From: Pseudomonas sp. WN033 | GTDB taxonomy: Bacteria > Pseudomonadota > Gammaproteobacteria > Pseudomonadales > Pseudomonadaceae | Assembly (NCBI GenBank): GCA_002287035.1 | Contig: NSKG01000008.1 | Coordinates: 140,078-204,077 of the forward strand | Direction of reading: 5' to 3' | Length of the DNA stretch: 64,000 nucleotides | Shown here: one piece after another, positions 1 through 9,437 of the stretch | Layout: the number at the start of each line of letters is the position of its first letter | Numbering within the stretch: the stretch's first letter is position 1 | Notes under the pieces: model-generated | Seen by the model: the letters and a program-made list of their open reading frames with translations, nothing else | Databases searched by the model: none | Told to the model about the DNA's origin: nothing | Translations under genes and position numbers: made by a program

Positions 1-621
1 CTGGAGGTATTGCACAGCATTGCGCCGCCACAGCTCAAGGTGTCGGCAGTGCGTCAGGGCCGTGCTCTGGGCCTGGGCCATGCCGTAGCTTGCGCGCGCC
101 CGGTGGTGGGTGATGCGCCCTTTGCGGTGTTGCTGCCGGATGTGCTGGTGAAGCAGGGCGGTACTCCAGACCTGGCGCAAATGACCGACCGCTTCAACCA
201 GACCGGGCATGCCCAGATCATGGTTGAGCCGGTGCCAATGGAGCAGGTGCACCAGTATGGTGTGGTTGATCTTGGCGGTCAGCCGATTCAGCCGGGTGGT
301 ATGGCGGCGATGCAGCGGGTGGTGGAAAAGCCGCCGCGTGATCAGGCTCCGTCCAACCTGGCGGTGGTCGGGCGTTATGTATTGCCGGCGCGTATCTTCG
401 ACCTGCTTGATCAGACCCAGCCAGGGGCTGGTGGCGAGATTCAGTTGACCGATGCCATCGAAGCACTGCTGGCCGAACAGACGGTTGAAGCCTATCAGCT
501 TCAGGCCCGCTCCTTTGATTGCGGCAGCAAGCTCGGCTACCTGGAAGCCACGCTGGCCTACGGCACGGCCCACGCGCAACTGGGTGAGGCGTTCAAGGCG
601 TTGATTCGCCAGTATCAATAA
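1..621 (+). CDS. galU: UTP-glucose-1-phosphate uridylyltransferase, C-terminal part
   Basis: The reading frame is open from base 1, so the gene enters from the left; 206 residues are visible of about 280 usual for GalU. It makes UDP-glucose from UTP and glucose-1-phosphate in the cytoplasm. The segment after the nucleotide-binding domain is present: the GHAVACARPVVGDAPFAVLLPDV stretch (residues about 27-49) with the conserved GDxPFAVLLPDV core, then the VEKP motif near residue 110 and the GRYVLP and GEIQLTDAI signatures. Only 10 bases separate it from the UDP-glucose dehydrogenase-like gene, so the two are probably cotranscribed, in line with the product being the substrate of that family. 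Recognition is firm; only the N-terminus is missing. Confidence 0.95.
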   Translation: MEVLHSIAPPQLKVSAVRQGRALGLGHAVACARPVVGDAPFAVLLPDVLVKQGGTPDLAQMTDRFNQTGHAQIMVEPVPMEQVHQYGVVDLGGQPIQPGGMAAMQRVVEKPPRDQAPSNLAVVGRYVLPARIFDLLDQTQPGAGGEIQLTDAIEALLAEQTVEAYQLQARSFDCGSKLGYLEATLAYGTAHAQLGEAFKALIRQYQ

Positions 622-631
622 GAGCCTGTAC

Positions 632-1927
632 ATGCATATCGACGTATACGGCGACACTCTGTGCGCCCATGTGGCGGCTGCGGCGCTGGCTTCGAGCGGG
701 CATGCGGTGACGCTGTTCGTGAGCGATGCCCAGCAGTTGGCGGCGTTGCAGGCCGGGCATTTGCCTTGGCGTGAGCCGGGGCTGATGGAGCTGATGGCTG
801 AACAGATTGCGTCTGGGCGCTTGCGGCTAGACGATGCGCAGCAGTTGCCGGCAGCGGTGGGGCAGGTGTTGTGGTTGGCCAAAGCGCCCAATCGGGTTGA
901 ACAGGCGCATGCCTTGTTGCAGCGTTTGGCCGCGCAGGTGCATGGCGACTGGCTGGTAGTCAATCAGTCGACCTTTCCGGTCGGCTCGACCGAGGCTTTG
1001 CAGGTTACCCTTGATCAGTGTCGGTTTGCTGCTGGCGCGCACCATGAAGTGGTCAGTTTGCCGGATCTGCTGACTGAGGGCGCAGCGCTGCAGGGCTTTC
1101 TGCGTGCCGAGCAGTGGCTGCTGGGCGCTGATTCAGAGTGGGCCAGACGTCAGGTGATGGAGCTGCTGCGGCCATTTAATCGTCGCCGCGATGTGGTGCA
1201 GGTGATGCGCCCGCGTGAGGCGGAGTTCACCAAACTGGCGATCAGCGGCATGCTGGCGACCCGTTTGAGCTATATGAACGATATGGCCAATCTGGCGGAT
1301 ACCCTGGGCGTTGATATCGAACGGGTGCGTTTGGGGATGGGCGCGGACTCGCGTATCGGTGAGGCCTATCTGTATCCGGGCTGTGGTTTTGGTGGTTTGA
1401 AATTTTCCCGCGATGTGATGAGCCTGGCTTCGACCCTTGAGGTCAGCGGCATGCAGGCGCAGTTGCTCGATCAGGTGTTGCGGATCAACGAGCGCCAGAA
1501 GGAAGTGCTGTTTCGTAAGCTGTGGCGCCATTATGGCACCCATCTCAAGGGCCGTCGGGTGGCGATCTGGGGTGTGGCATTCAAGCCGGAAACCGGGCGG
1601 ATCGACAACGCGCCCTCGCTGCGCATGCTTGAAGCGCTCTGGGCGCAGGGTGTGCAGGTGCATGTGCATGATCCGCAGGCCTTGCCCGAGTTGCGAAGCT
1701 GGGCCGGTGAGCGTGCCGATCTGATTCTGCATGATGATCCTTATAGCGCTGCCGAGCAGGCCGATGCACTGGTGCTGCTGACTGAATGGAAGGCTTACTG
1801 GAGCCCGGATTTCCCGCGTCTGGCCCAGAGCATGAAAGCACCGTTGCTGCTGGATGGGCGCAACATCTGGGACCCGGATTTTGTCCGTGAACATGGGTTC
1901 GACTATTACGGCATTGGACGGCGTTGA
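632..1927 (+). CDS. UDP-glucose 6-dehydrogenase-like protein with altered catalytic residues
   Basis: 431 residues with the three-part layout of the UDP-glucose/GDP-mannose dehydrogenase family: NAD domain (1-190), central helix domain (about 195-290) and UDP-binding C-terminal domain, where [20 protein letters not shown] (about 314-333) is typical. STFPVGST (113-120) also fits. Key positions differ. The glycine-rich loop reads [11 protein letters not shown]. The active-site motif normally written GFGGSCFPKD is [10 protein letters not shown] (252-261), so Lys257 stands where the catalytic cysteine should be. The usual asparagine after the catalytic lysine (Lys201) is Ser205. The PEFLRE segment is PDLLTE. 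Place in the galU-pgi operon supports a role in sugar-nucleotide metabolism, but full UDP-glucuronate synthase activity is doubtful. Its stop overlaps the pgi start as TGATG. Confidence 0.75.
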   Translation: MHIDVYGDTLCAHVAAAALASSGHAVTLFVSDAQQLAALQAGHLPWREPGLMELMAEQIASGRLRLDDAQQLPAAVGQVLWLAKAPNRVEQAHALLQRLAAQVHGDWLVVNQSTFPVGSTEALQVTLDQCRFAAGAHHEVVSLPDLLTEGAALQGFLRAEQWLLGADSEWARRQVMELLRPFNRRRDVVQVMRPREAEFTKLAISGMLATRLSYMNDMANLADTLGVDIERVRLGMGADSRIGEAYLYPGCGFGGLKFSRDVMSLASTLEVSGMQAQLLDQVLRINERQKEVLFRKLWRHYGTHLKGRRVAIWGVAFKPETGRIDNAPSLRMLEALWAQGVQVHVHDPQALPELRSWAGERADLILHDDPYSAAEQADALVLLTEWKAYWSPDFPRLAQSMKAPLLLDGRNIWDPDFVREHGFDYYGIGRR

Positions 1928-3567
1928 TGACAGCAGTGAATGAAACCCAGTGGGTGGCGCTTGAGCAGCACCGCCAGCAGATTCAGGGGCAGCACCTGGC
2001 CCGGTTGTTTGCCGCCGATTCTGAGCGCTTTGAACGCTTGCACCGGCGCTTGGGACCGCTGCTGCTGGATTTTTCCAAGCAGCGTTTGAATGAAGACACC
2101 TTGCAGCACCTGTTTGCACTGGCTGACGCCTATGATTTGCGTGGCTGGATCAATCGCCTGTTTGCCGGTGAGCCGGTCAACCATACCGAGGGTCGCCCAG
2201 CCATGCACTGGGCGTTGCGCCTGCCGGCGGGCAAGAGCTGTGTGGTTGACGGTGAGGATGTCACTGCACTGGTGCAGGCCCAGCTTGAGCGGATGGACGT
2301 GCTGGTGTCCAAGATTCATGCCGGGCAATGGCGTGGCGCGACCGGTGAGGTTATCACCGATGTGGTCAATATCGGTGTGGGTGGTTCTGACCTGGGGCCG
2401 CTGATGGTGTCCGAGGCGTTGGCCGACTTTGCTGCTGATACGGCTGCGCCGCTGCGCATGCATTTCGCATCGACCATGGATGGCAGTCAGTTGGCCCAGT
2501 TGCTGCGCACTCTGGACCCGCATGCGACGCTGTTTGTGATTTCATCCAAATCCTTTACCACGGTAGACACGCTGAGTAATGCCGCAACGGCCCGGCAGTG
2601 GCTGGAGCGTACGTTGGGCGATTGTGCCGGGTTGTTGGATTGTCATTTTCTTGGGGTATCTTCGGCTGCTGGCAAGATGACCGAATGGGGAATTGCGCCA
2701 GACAATCAGTTGCAGATCTGGGACTGGGTCGGCGGGCGTTACTCGTTCTGGTCGGCGATTGGTCTGCCGATTGCCTTGACGGTGGGCATGCAGGGTTTTC
2801 GCGACTTGCTGGCGGGCGCCCATGCGGTGGATGAGCATTTCCGTCAGGCCGAGTGGGCGCAGAATGTGCCGGTTCTGATGGCGCTGATCGGGGTTTGGAA
2901 CGTCAATGTGCTGGGTATCAACGCGTTGGCGGTGTTGCCCTACGATGGCCGGCTCAAACAGTTGCCGCTGTATCTGGAGCAGTTGGAAATGGAGTCCAAC
3001 GGCAAGAGCGTGCGGCGCGACGGTACGCCGGTTGAGCATTCAACTTGCCCGATTATCTGGGGCGACGTGGGCCCAAATGCCCAGCATGCGTTTTACCAGT
3101 TGCTGCATCAGGGTACTGAGGCAGTGACCTGCGACTTCATCATGCCGGCCCGGCGTTACCGTGAGCAGGCCCATAGCGTGGCTGCGCGTGAGCTTCTGGC
3201 TCAGCATGAACTGGCGCTGGCCAATTGTCTGGCCCAGTCGCGCCTGCTGGCGTTGGGAGACGGGGCGTTGGATGATCCGGAAGCGTTGCCGGCCTATCAG
3301 CGCTATCGCGGCAACCAGCCCAGCTCGACCCTGTTGCTGGATGAGCTAACGCCGTACACTTTGGGTATGCTGATTGCGTTGTACGAGCACAAGGTGTTTG
3401 TGCAGTCGGTACTGTGGGATATCAACCCCTTCGATCAGTGGGGGGTGGAAATGGGCAAGCGCATTGCCGTGCAGACTCTTGAACGTTTGCGCGGCGCAGC
3501 CGTCACCGAGCGTAGCGATGCTTCTACTGAAGGGTTGCTGGCGTTCATTCAGGGCAATCATAAGTAA
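1927..3567 (+). CDS. pgi: Glucose-6-phosphate isomerase
   Basis: 546 residues, the usual length for bacterial Pgi, which interconverts glucose-6-phosphate and fructose-6-phosphate. Diagnostic features are [14 protein letters not shown] (about 141-154), the substrate loop SSKSFTT (about 206-212), MESNGKSV containing the catalytic glutamate, [12 protein letters not shown] with the catalytic histidine, and the C-terminal signature [13 protein letters not shown] with the essential lysine. An upstream in-frame TTG at 1924 would add one residue, but the ATG at 1927, overlapping the previous stop, is the natural start. In this operon Pgi feeds fructose-6-phosphate towards GlmS and mannose precursors and glucose-6-phosphate towards GalU. 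Confidence 0.97.
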   Translation: MTAVNETQWVALEQHRQQIQGQHLARLFAADSERFERLHRRLGPLLLDFSKQRLNEDTLQHLFALADAYDLRGWINRLFAGEPVNHTEGRPAMHWALRLPAGKSCVVDGEDVTALVQAQLERMDVLVSKIHAGQWRGATGEVITDVVNIGVGGSDLGPLMVSEALADFAADTAAPLRMHFASTMDGSQLAQLLRTLDPHATLFVISSKSFTTVDTLSNAATARQWLERTLGDCAGLLDCHFLGVSSAAGKMTEWGIAPDNQLQIWDWVGGRYSFWSAIGLPIALTVGMQGFRDLLAGAHAVDEHFRQAEWAQNVPVLMALIGVWNVNVLGINALAVLPYDGRLKQLPLYLEQLEMESNGKSVRRDGTPVEHSTCPIIWGDVGPNAQHAFYQLLHQGTEAVTCDFIMPARRYREQAHSVAARELLAQHELALANCLAQSRLLALGDGALDDPEALPAYQRYRGNQPSSTLLLDELTPYTLGMLIALYEHKVFVQSVLWDINPFDQWGVEMGKRIAVQTLERLRGAAVTERSDASTEGLLAFIQGNHK

Positions 3568-3623
3568 AACCAGCCCGACTTTATCTGTGCTCCTTGATCG
3601 TCATTGCGAGGCGCGACCCGCCC

Positions 3624-3823
3624 GTCATTGCGAGGAGCGCAGCGACGTGGCAATCCAGAGTGCGCATGGATCACCACGCGGCTGCGCCGCTCGTGATGAC
3701 GGAGAGGGGGCTTGTTGATGCAAGTGCCCGGAGAGACGCCTGCCACGTCATTGCGAGGAGCGTAGCGACGTGGCAATCCAGAGTGCGCATGGATCGCCGC
3801 GCGGTCACACCACTCGTGATGAC
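3624..3823. repeat. Two 77-bp direct repeats of a GTCATTGCGAG-type palindromic element
   Basis: The pgi-phosphomannomutase gap holds two near-identical 77-bp units at 3624-3700 and 3747-3823. Each begins GTCATTGCGAGGAGCG and ends CTCGTGATGAC, an imperfect inverted terminus. A fragment of a third (CGTCATTGCGAGGCGCGA) lies at 3599-3616. The two full copies differ by only a few bases in the first 45 and more near the end. Repeats of this CATTGCGAGGAGCG type occur in many unrelated bacterial genomes. There is no gene here; the rest of the gap shows only the ribosome-binding site of the next gene. Confidence 0.85.
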
Positions 3824-3860
3824 CAAGTAGAACCTATTGGCTTTTTTATATGGAGATCAC

Positions 3861-5255
3861 ATGACCACTTTGACCTGCTTCAAGGCTTACGACATCCGTG
3901 GTCAGCTTGGCACGGAGCTGAATGATGACATCGCCTATCGCATTGGCCGGGCCTTTGCCCGGTTCCTGTCGCCCAAGCGTATTGTGCTGGGTGGCGATGT
4001 GCGGGAAACCTCGCCAACCCTAAAGGCGGCATTGGCCAATGGTCTGCGCGACGAAGGCGTCGAGGTGCTGGATCTGGGGCTGACCGGCACCGAGGAAGTT
4101 TATTTCGCCACCTTCCATCTGGGTGTGGATGGCGGTATCGAGGTTACGGCCTCGCACAATCCAATCGACTACAACGGCTTCAAACTGGTGCGCGAGGGGT
4201 CGCGGCCGATTTCTGCCGATACCGGCCTGGCCGACATCCGGGCCATGGCCGAGCAGATGCAGATCAGTCTGGTCGATGGCCGCGACCCCTCTGTGCCGGA
4301 ATCGGCACGTGGTGGTTATCAGCAGGTGGATACCCGAGCGGCCTTTGTCGAGCACCTGTTGGGCTATATCGATCCGGCCGCGTTCAAGCCGCTGAAGCTG
4401 GTGGTCAATGCCGGGAATGGCGCTGCCGGGCCAGCCCTGGATGCCATCGAAGCGGCATTCAAGCGCCTGGGCGTGCCGGTCGAATTCATCAAGATCTGCC
4501 ATGAGCCTGATGGCAGCTTCCCCAATGGCATTCCCAATCCGCTGCTGGTGGAAAACCGGGCGGTGACCCGGGATGCGGTGCTGGCGCACAAGGCGGATAT
4601 GGGCATTGCCTGGGATGGCGATTTTGACCGCTGCTTCCTGTTTGATGAGCAGGGCCGTTTCATCGAAGGTTATTACATCGTCGGTCTGCTGGCCGAGGCG
4701 TTTCTGCAGAAGGAGCCGGGCGCGCGGATCATCCATGACCCGCGGCTGGTCTGGAATACCGTGGAGCAGGTGCAGGCCAACGGTGGGGTGCCGGTGCAGA
4801 CCAAGGCTGGACACGCCTTCATCAAGGAGCGGATGCGCAAGGAAGATGCGGCCTACGGTGGCGAGATGAGCGCGCATCACTATTTCCGTGATTTCGCCTA
4901 CTGCGACAGCGGCATGATTCCCTGGTTGCTGGTGGCTGAACTGATGTGCCGCAAGGGTAAGCCGCTGTCGGCGCTGGTCGATGAACGGATTGCCGCTTAC
5001 CCCTCATCCGGTGAGATCAACTTGAAGGTATCCGATGCGCCTGCGGTGTTGCGGGAGATCGAACGCCAGTTCGCCTCTGGCGCCGAGGATGTGGATTATA
5101 CCGACGGGGTCAGCGTGGCCTTTGCCGACTGGCGCTTCAACCTGCGCGCGTCCAATACCGAGCCGGTGATCCGCCTGAACGTCGAGAGCCGGGCAGATCA
5201 GGCACTGATGGAAGCAAAGACTGAAGAGTTGCTGGCGGCTATCCGTAGCCTTTGA
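3861..5255 (+). CDS. manB: Phosphomannomutase (ManB/CpsG type)
   Basis: 464 residues, closest by eye to enterobacterial CpsG/Man[14 protein letters not shown] at the start, [14 protein letters not shown] with the phosphorylated serine (about residues 95-108), the metal-binding loop DGDFDR (about 253-258) and the sugar-binding [11 protein letters not shown] (about 334-344). It converts mannose-6-phosphate to mannose-1-phosphate for GDP-mannose synthesis; AlgC-type bifunctional phosphoglucomutase activity cannot be excluded. The reading frame extends 24 bases upstream, but the ATG at 3861, preceded by GGAG at 3851-3854, starts the family's N-terminus. It follows pgi at a repeat-filled gap, so it may have its own promoter. 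Confidence 0.93.
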   Translation: MTTLTCFKAYDIRGQLGTELNDDIAYRIGRAFARFLSPKRIVLGGDVRETSPTLKAALANGLRDEGVEVLDLGLTGTEEVYFATFHLGVDGGIEVTASHNPIDYNGFKLVREGSRPISADTGLADIRAMAEQMQISLVDGRDPSVPESARGGYQQVDTRAAFVEHLLGYIDPAAFKPLKLVVNAGNGAAGPALDAIEAAFKRLGVPVEFIKICHEPDGSFPNGIPNPLLVENRAVTRDAVLAHKADMGIAWDGDFDRCFLFDEQGRFIEGYYIVGLLAEAFLQKEPGARIIHDPRLVWNTVEQVQANGGVPVQTKAGHAFIKERMRKEDAAYGGEMSAHHYFRDFAYCDSGMIPWLLVAELMCRKGKPLSALVDERIAAYPSSGEINLKVSDAPAVLREIERQFASGAEDVDYTDGVSVAFADWRFNLRASNTEPVIRLNVESRADQALMEAKTEELLAAIRSL

Positions 5256-5262
5256 GTTTGCT

Positions 5263-5346
5263 TTCGCGGCCGCAGGCCGCTCCTACCGATGGTGCGGTGT
5301 GCCGGTGGTGTGGTGTGTTCGGGTAGGAGCGGCCTGCGGCCGCGAA
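5263..5346. repeat. REP doublet (BIME) with perfect 25-bp arms
   Basis: A 25-bp sequence starting TTCGCGGCCGCAGGCC (5263-5287) is repeated as an exact inverse at 5322-5346 (GGTAGGAGCGGCCTGCGG and onward), separated by 34 bases. Each arm is itself a Pseudomonas REP palindrome. It fills the space between the convergent manB and hepT genes and could act as a transcription-end or mRNA-stability hairpin. The same family recurs at 7295-7541, 9464-9525, 15787-15930 and 16517-16542. Confidence 0.9.
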
Positions 5347-5351
5347 GCGGA

Positions 5352-5792
5352 TTAGCTATATTGGCCGGGTCGGTCGATGGTAGCCGTTGCCTGGGCAATG
5401 GACTGAGCAAACTGACGGAAGTCCTTCAGGTGCCGGCTGGCAATGGCATGAACAATTTGAATGTTCAACTCACTGTAGTTGTGCACGGCCAGATTGCGAA
5501 AGCCAACAGATTTTTTCATTTTCCCGGCGAGTTCGTTATCGATCAAGCCGGTTTGAGCCAGGCGTTCAAAGGTTTCGCCCATGGTGTTGGGTGGCGGCGC
5601 TGACGATGTGCTTAGACAGTGTGCGCCGATATCAACACACAGTTGTACGGCTCTGCTCAGGTTCAGCACAATGACGTCCTGCAGGTCCAGGTCATGCTCC
5701 AGTGCTTCTGCGGTGGCTGGGCATTTCTCGGCTATGCGATTGAGGCAACGTTGCAGGGAGTCGAGTTTCTTTTCAATGATCAGGCTGTCCAT
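5352..5792 (-). CDS. hepT: HepT-like HEPN-domain ribonuclease toxin
   Basis: 146 residues, all helical in character, with the HEPN nuclease motif RX4HXY as R99-NLAV-H104-N-Y106. It belongs to the DUF86/HepT family, the RNase half of the type VII MntA/HepT toxin-antitoxin system. In characterised systems the antitoxin inactivates HepT by attaching AMP to the tyrosine of this motif, which is conserved here. Its start lies inside the 3' end of the mntA gene (13-base overlap), so the two are translationally coupled. The pair interrupts an otherwise anabolic sugar-nucleotide region and reads against it, a sign of mobile insertion. The 3' end abuts a REP doublet. Confidence 0.9.
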   Translation of the reverse strand: MDSLIIEKKLDSLQRCLNRIAEKCPATAEALEHDLDLQDVIVLNLSRAVQLCVDIGAHCLSTSSAPPPNTMGETFERLAQTGLIDNELAGKMKKSVGFRNLAVHNYSELNIQIVHAIASRHLKDFRQFAQSIAQATATIDRPGQYS

Positions 5793-6169
5793 GATTGCCG
5801 CCTTTCCTTGAGCATTCTGCGTACGTAAGGCAGGAAGTCTTCACTATCGAAAATATGCCGTTTGATCAGCTCTGCATGTTGGCTGTCAGTCCCTTTCAGG
5901 CGTATGCCATGATTCAGAATTTCTCCCAGCAAGGGTTCGCCAGCCAGGTTGAGGTCTATCAGGTCAACGGCACGCCCGGACAGAGCAGCGAGCTGTTCAA
6001 TCAGTTCCAGGCGTTGTTCGGGTAGCAGAGGGTGGGAGGTGGAAATGGCAATATCAACATCGCTTTCCATCCGTGCCGCCCCCTTGGCCAGGGAGCCGAA
6101 CAGGTAAGCTTGCCGGATATCCGGTATGCTGTTGAGATAGTGGCTGATGGCGATAACTTCAGGGGTCAT
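5780..6169 (-). CDS. mntA: MntA-like nucleotidyltransferase antitoxin
   Basis: 129 residues from the ATG at 6167-6169; the longer frame upstream has no family similarity. The minimal nucleotidyltransferase signature is intact: GSLAKGAARMESDVDI (25-40) gives GS plus the two metal-binding aspartates D37 and D39, and VDLIDL near residue 68 supplies the third acidic position. In the type VII toxin-antitoxin family this enzyme adds AMP residues to the HEPN toxin and silences it. Here the antitoxin gene comes first and the toxin second, overlapping it by 13 bases. A classical autorepressor DNA-binding domain is not visible. Confidence 0.9.
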   Translation of the reverse strand: MTPEVIAISHYLNSIPDIRQAYLFGSLAKGAARMESDVDIAISTSHPLLPEQRLELIEQLAALSGRAVDLIDLNLAGEPLLGEILNHGIRLKGTDSQHAELIKRHIFDSEDFLPYVRRMLKERRQSWTA

Positions 6170-6265
6170 TGTAGCCCTGCAGGACAGTGATCCGACGCCA
6201 TGAGTGTAACCTAATTCGGTAAACCGGGGGCATTCACCAGCCAACCCGGTACTGGGAGTTGAGTG

Positions 6266-7285
6266 ATGGGCAAGACCATTCTGGTCACTGGTGGGGCTGG
6301 CTACATTGGCTCGCATACCTGTATTGAGCTGCAGGCTTCGGGCTATGAGGTGCTGGTGCTGGATAATTTCAGCAACAGCAGTCCTGAGGCGCTGCGCCGG
6401 GTCGAGCAGATCAGTGGCAAGCCGTTGACCCTGGTGGAAGGCGATATTCTGGATGCTGAGCTGCTCGCGCGGCTGTTTGCCGAACACGCCATCGAAGCTG
6501 TCATTCACTTTGCCGGACTCAAGGCGGTGGGTGAGTCGGTGCAGCAGCCGCTGCGTTATTACCACAATAACGTCGCAGGGACATTGACCCTGTGTGAGGC
6601 CATGCAGCGGGCAGGGGTGCGCAATCTGGTATTCAGTTCTTCTGCTACGGTTTACGGCGATCCTATCGAGCTACCGCTGCGTGAGGATATGCCTACCAGC
6701 GCGACCAACCCCTATGGCCGCTCGAAGCTGATGATCGAAGAGCTGCTCAAGGACCTGCACCGCTCTGAACCCGGCTGGAATATTGCCCTGCTGCGTTACT
6801 TCAATCCGGTTGGTGCTCACCCCAGCGGCTTGATCGGTGAGGATCCCAGTGGTATTCCCAACAACCTCATGCCCTATATCGCTCAGGTAGCGGTGGGGCT
6901 GCGTGAAGCGTTGCAGGTCTTCGGCTCGGACTATCCGACGCCCGATGGTACTGGCGTGCGTGATTACATTCATGTCATGGACCTGGCCAGTGGGCATGTA
7001 AGGGCTCTGGAGTGGCTGGCTGAGGGGCAGGGTGTGCGGGCTTTCAATCTGGGGACCGGCCAGGGCTGTTCGGTGCTGGATATGCTGCGTGCCTTTGAGC
7101 AGGCCTGCGGCAAGGCCTTGCCCTATGAGCTGGTCGACCGCCGTCCTGGTGATGTGGCCAGTTATTACGCCGATCCTGCACGCGCCGAAGCCGAGCTGGG
7201 TTGGCAGGCCAAGCAGGGAGTTGAGCAGATGTGTGCCGACACCTGGCGCTGGCAGTCGCAGAATCCGCAAGGCTATCGTAGCTAA
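6266..7285 (+). CDS. galE: UDP-glucose 4-epimerase
   Basis: 339 residues, standard GalE length, interconverting UDP-glucose and UDP-galactose with bound NAD. The Rossmann loop is TGGAGYIGSH (residues 8-17), the catalytic pair is in SSSATVYG (about 122-129) and NPYGRSK (about 148-154, YxxxK), and RYFNPVGAHPSG follows. The ATG at 6266 is chosen over the overlapping GTG at 6263 because GGGAG lies at 6254-6258. It is a single gene between the divergent mntA-hepT pair and a REP array; its product completes the local set of nucleotide-sugar enzymes. Confidence 0.96.
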   Translation: MGKTILVTGGAGYIGSHTCIELQASGYEVLVLDNFSNSSPEALRRVEQISGKPLTLVEGDILDAELLARLFAEHAIEAVIHFAGLKAVGESVQQPLRYYHNNVAGTLTLCEAMQRAGVRNLVFSSSATVYGDPIELPLREDMPTSATNPYGRSKLMIEELLKDLHRSEPGWNIALLRYFNPVGAHPSGLIGEDPSGIPNNLMPYIAQVAVGLREALQVFGSDYPTPDGTGVRDYIHVMDLASGHVRALEWLAEGQGVRAFNLGTGQGCSVLDMLRAFEQACGKALPYELVDRRPGDVASYYADPARAEAELGWQAKQGVEQMCADTWRWQSQNPQGYRS

Positions 7286-7294
7286 CCCTACTGT

Positions 7295-7541
7295 GTAGGA
7301 GCGGCCTGCGGCCGCGAAGCGGATTACGAGCGGCCCAAAACCCATTCGCGCTCGCAGAGCGCTCCTACCGGTGTTTGCGGTGTGCCGGTGCTGCAGTGTG
7401 TTTGGTAGGAGCGGCCTGCGGCCGCGAAGCGGATTACGAGCGGTCCAAAACCCATTCGCGCTCGCAGAGCGCTCCTACCGGTGTTTGCGGTGTGCCGGTG
7501 CTGCAGTGTGTTTGGTAGGAGCGGCCTGCGGCCGCGAAGAG
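7295..7541. repeat. Tandem 110-bp BIME array upstream of glmS
   Basis: REP sequence GTAGGAGCGGCCTGCGGCC begins at 7295, 7405 and 7515, an exact 110-bp period: two complete units and a third partial one. Each unit also carries the second REP type in opposite orientation, TTCGCGCTCGCAGAGCGCTC, at about 7347 and 7457. The units are almost identical (one C/T difference noted near 7332 versus 7442), so the duplication is recent. This occupies most of the 322-base galE-glmS gap; the glmS promoter must lie in or just after it. Confidence 0.92.
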
Positions 7542-7607
7542 GCACGTGCTCGGCGGCGCTCGTGTTAAACTCCGACTTTCTTTGCCCGTTGCATCAAGGA
7601 CATCATC

Positions 7608-9437
7608 ATGTGTGGAATCGTTGGCGCCATTGCTCAGCGCAATATCACCCCCATCCTGCTTGAGGGCTTGCGCCGGCTGGAATATCGCGGCTATGACTCG
7701 GCTGGCGTGGCGGTTCTGGCCAGCGACGGAAGCATTCAGCGGGTACGTGCGGTAGGCAAGGTAATCGAGCTGGAAAAGGCCCTGGAGGTCGCGCCAGCTG
7801 GCGGTCATCTGGGGATTGCCCACACCCGTTGGGCTACGCATGGCAAGCCGGCTGAGCATAACGCGCACCCGCACCTGTCGCAGCGTCTGGCGATTGTCCA
7901 TAACGGCATCATTGAAAACCATGCGCCGCTGCGCAAGCGCCTGATCGATTTGGGTTACAGCTTCACTTCGGAAACTGACACCGAAGTGGTAGCGCACCTG
8001 CTGGCGCACTATTACGCCGAAAAGAAAGACTTGCTCGAAGCCTTCCGCGCGACCCTGGGCGATATTCATGGTGCTTACGCCTTGGCGATCATTCACCAGG
8101 ACCAGCCTGAAACCCTGTACTGCGCCCGTGCCGGCAGCCCGCTGGTGATTGGTGAGGGCAGCGACGAGCATTATCTGGCGTCCGACCCGCTGGCGCTGTT
8201 GCAGGTCACCGACCGCTTCCGCTATCTGGAAGAGGGCGACTACGCCCGTATCACCCGCACCGGCTGCGATATCTGGAGCCGTGATCATCAGGTCGCCGAA
8301 CGCCCGGTCAAGCGTTATGAGCATGCCGCGCACAGCCTGGAAAAGGGCGAGTACCGGCATTACATGCTCAAGGAAATCTTCGAGCAGCCCGATGCCATCA
8401 GTGACACCCTGGCAGGCACTTTGGGCGATGATCATGTGCTGACGGCGGTGCTGGGCCCAGAGGCGGAAACCCGCCTGGGCGAGATCCGCAACATCCACAT
8501 CGTTGCTTGTGGCACCAGCTACCATGCCGGTCTGGTGGCTCGTTACTGGATTGAGGAGCAGGCCGGGATTCCCTGTCAGGTCGAGGTGGCCAGTGAGTAC
8601 CGCTACCGCACTGTGGTCGTGCCTGACGGTACGCTGCTGATCACCATCTCCCAGTCGGGAGAAACCGCCGATACCCTGGCGGCGCTGCGCTATGCCAAGG
8701 ATCAGGGCTATCTGGCCACGCTGGCAATCTGCAACGTGGCCGGCAGCTCACTGGTGCGCGAGGCTGACTGGCGGCTGTTGACCCATGCTGGCCCGGAAAT
8801 CGGTGTGGCTTCGACCAAGGCTTTTACCACTCAGTTGGTGGCGCTGCTGTGGTTGACCACGGCGCTGGTGCAGGTGCGTGGTGGGGGTGCCGCGCTGGTG
8901 GCGAGCAATGTAACGGCGCTGCGCAGTCTGCCGGGCCTGGTATTGCAGGCGCTGGGGCTGGAGCCGCAGATCACTGCGCTGGCTGAGCGGTTCGCCAACA
9001 AGCATCATGCGCTGTTCCTTGGCCGTGGCCCGCATTATCCGATTGCCATGGAAGGGGCGCTCAAGCTCAAGGAAATCTCCTATATTCACGCCGAGGCCTA
9101 CGCCGCTGGTGAACTTAAACACGGCCCGTTGGCGCTGGTGGATGAGGACATGCCGGTGGTCAGCGTGGCGCCCAGCGACAGTCTGCTGGAAAAGCTCAAG
9201 TCCAATCTGGAAGAGGTGCGCGCACGCGGTGGTCAGTTGATTACCTTCGCCTGTGAAACCGTGGAGCACCACGACGATAGCAACAGCGTGACCTATACCT
9301 TGCCCTGGGTGGAGGACTGCATCTCTCCGGTGTTGTACACCATTCCGTTGCAGTTGCTCAGTTACCACGTGGCCCTGGTCAAGGGTACCGACGTGGACAA
9401 GCCGCGTAACCTGGCCAAGTCGGTGACGGTCGAGTAG
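7608..9437 (+). CDS. glmS: Glutamine-fructose-6-phosphate aminotransferase (isomerizing)
   Basis: 609 residues, typical GlmS. Cys2 of MCGIVGAI is the glutaminase nucleophile (class II amidotransferase domain, 1-about 230); two SIS sugar-isomerase domains follow, with CGTSYHAG (about 302-309), SQSGETADT and the C-terminal PRNLAKSVTVE. It commits fructose-6-phosphate to UDP-GlcNAc for peptidoglycan and lipopolysaccharide. The start is preceded by AAGGA at about 7594-7598. Regulation by upstream sRNA or leader elements cannot be judged because a REP array sits there. The 3' end contains the conserved TnsD-binding stretch of the Tn7 attachment site. Confidence 0.97.
   Translation: MCGIVGAIAQRNITPILLEGLRRLEYRGYDSAGVAVLASDGSIQRVRAVGKVIELEKALEVAPAGGHLGIAHTRWATHGKPAEHNAHPHLSQRLAIVHNGIIENHAPLRKRLIDLGYSFTSETDTEVVAHLLAHYYAEKKDLLEAFRATLGDIHGAYALAIIHQDQPETLYCARAGSPLVIGEGSDEHYLASDPLALLQVTDRFRYLEEGDYARITRTGCDIWSRDHQVAERPVKRYEHAAHSLEKGEYRHYMLKEIFEQPDAISDTLAGTLGDDHVLTAVLGPEAETRLGEIRNIHIVACGTSYHAGLVARYWIEEQAGIPCQVEVASEYRYRTVVVPDGTLLITISQSGETADTLAALRYAKDQGYLATLAICNVAGSSLVREADWRLLTHAGPEIGVASTKAFTTQLVALLWLTTALVQVRGGGAALVASNVTALRSLPGLVLQALGLEPQITALAERFANKHHALFLGRGPHYPIAMEGALKLKEISYIHAEAYAAGELKHGPLALVDEDMPVVSVAPSDSLLEKLKSNLEEVRARGGQLITFACETVEHHDDSNSVTYTLPWVEDCISPVLYTIPLQLLSYHVALVKGTDVDKPRNLAKSVTVE

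Noticed and set aside
1133..2119. Long minus-strand ORF opposite the dehydrogenase and pgi genes
   Set aside because: It lies antisense to two well-conserved genes, has no recognisable domain, and the residue composition is that of a shadow frame in GC-rich DNA.
7295..7541. CRISPR array
   Set aside because: The repeated units are 110 bp and wholly repeated, with no unique spacers and no cas genes; they are REP/BIME units.
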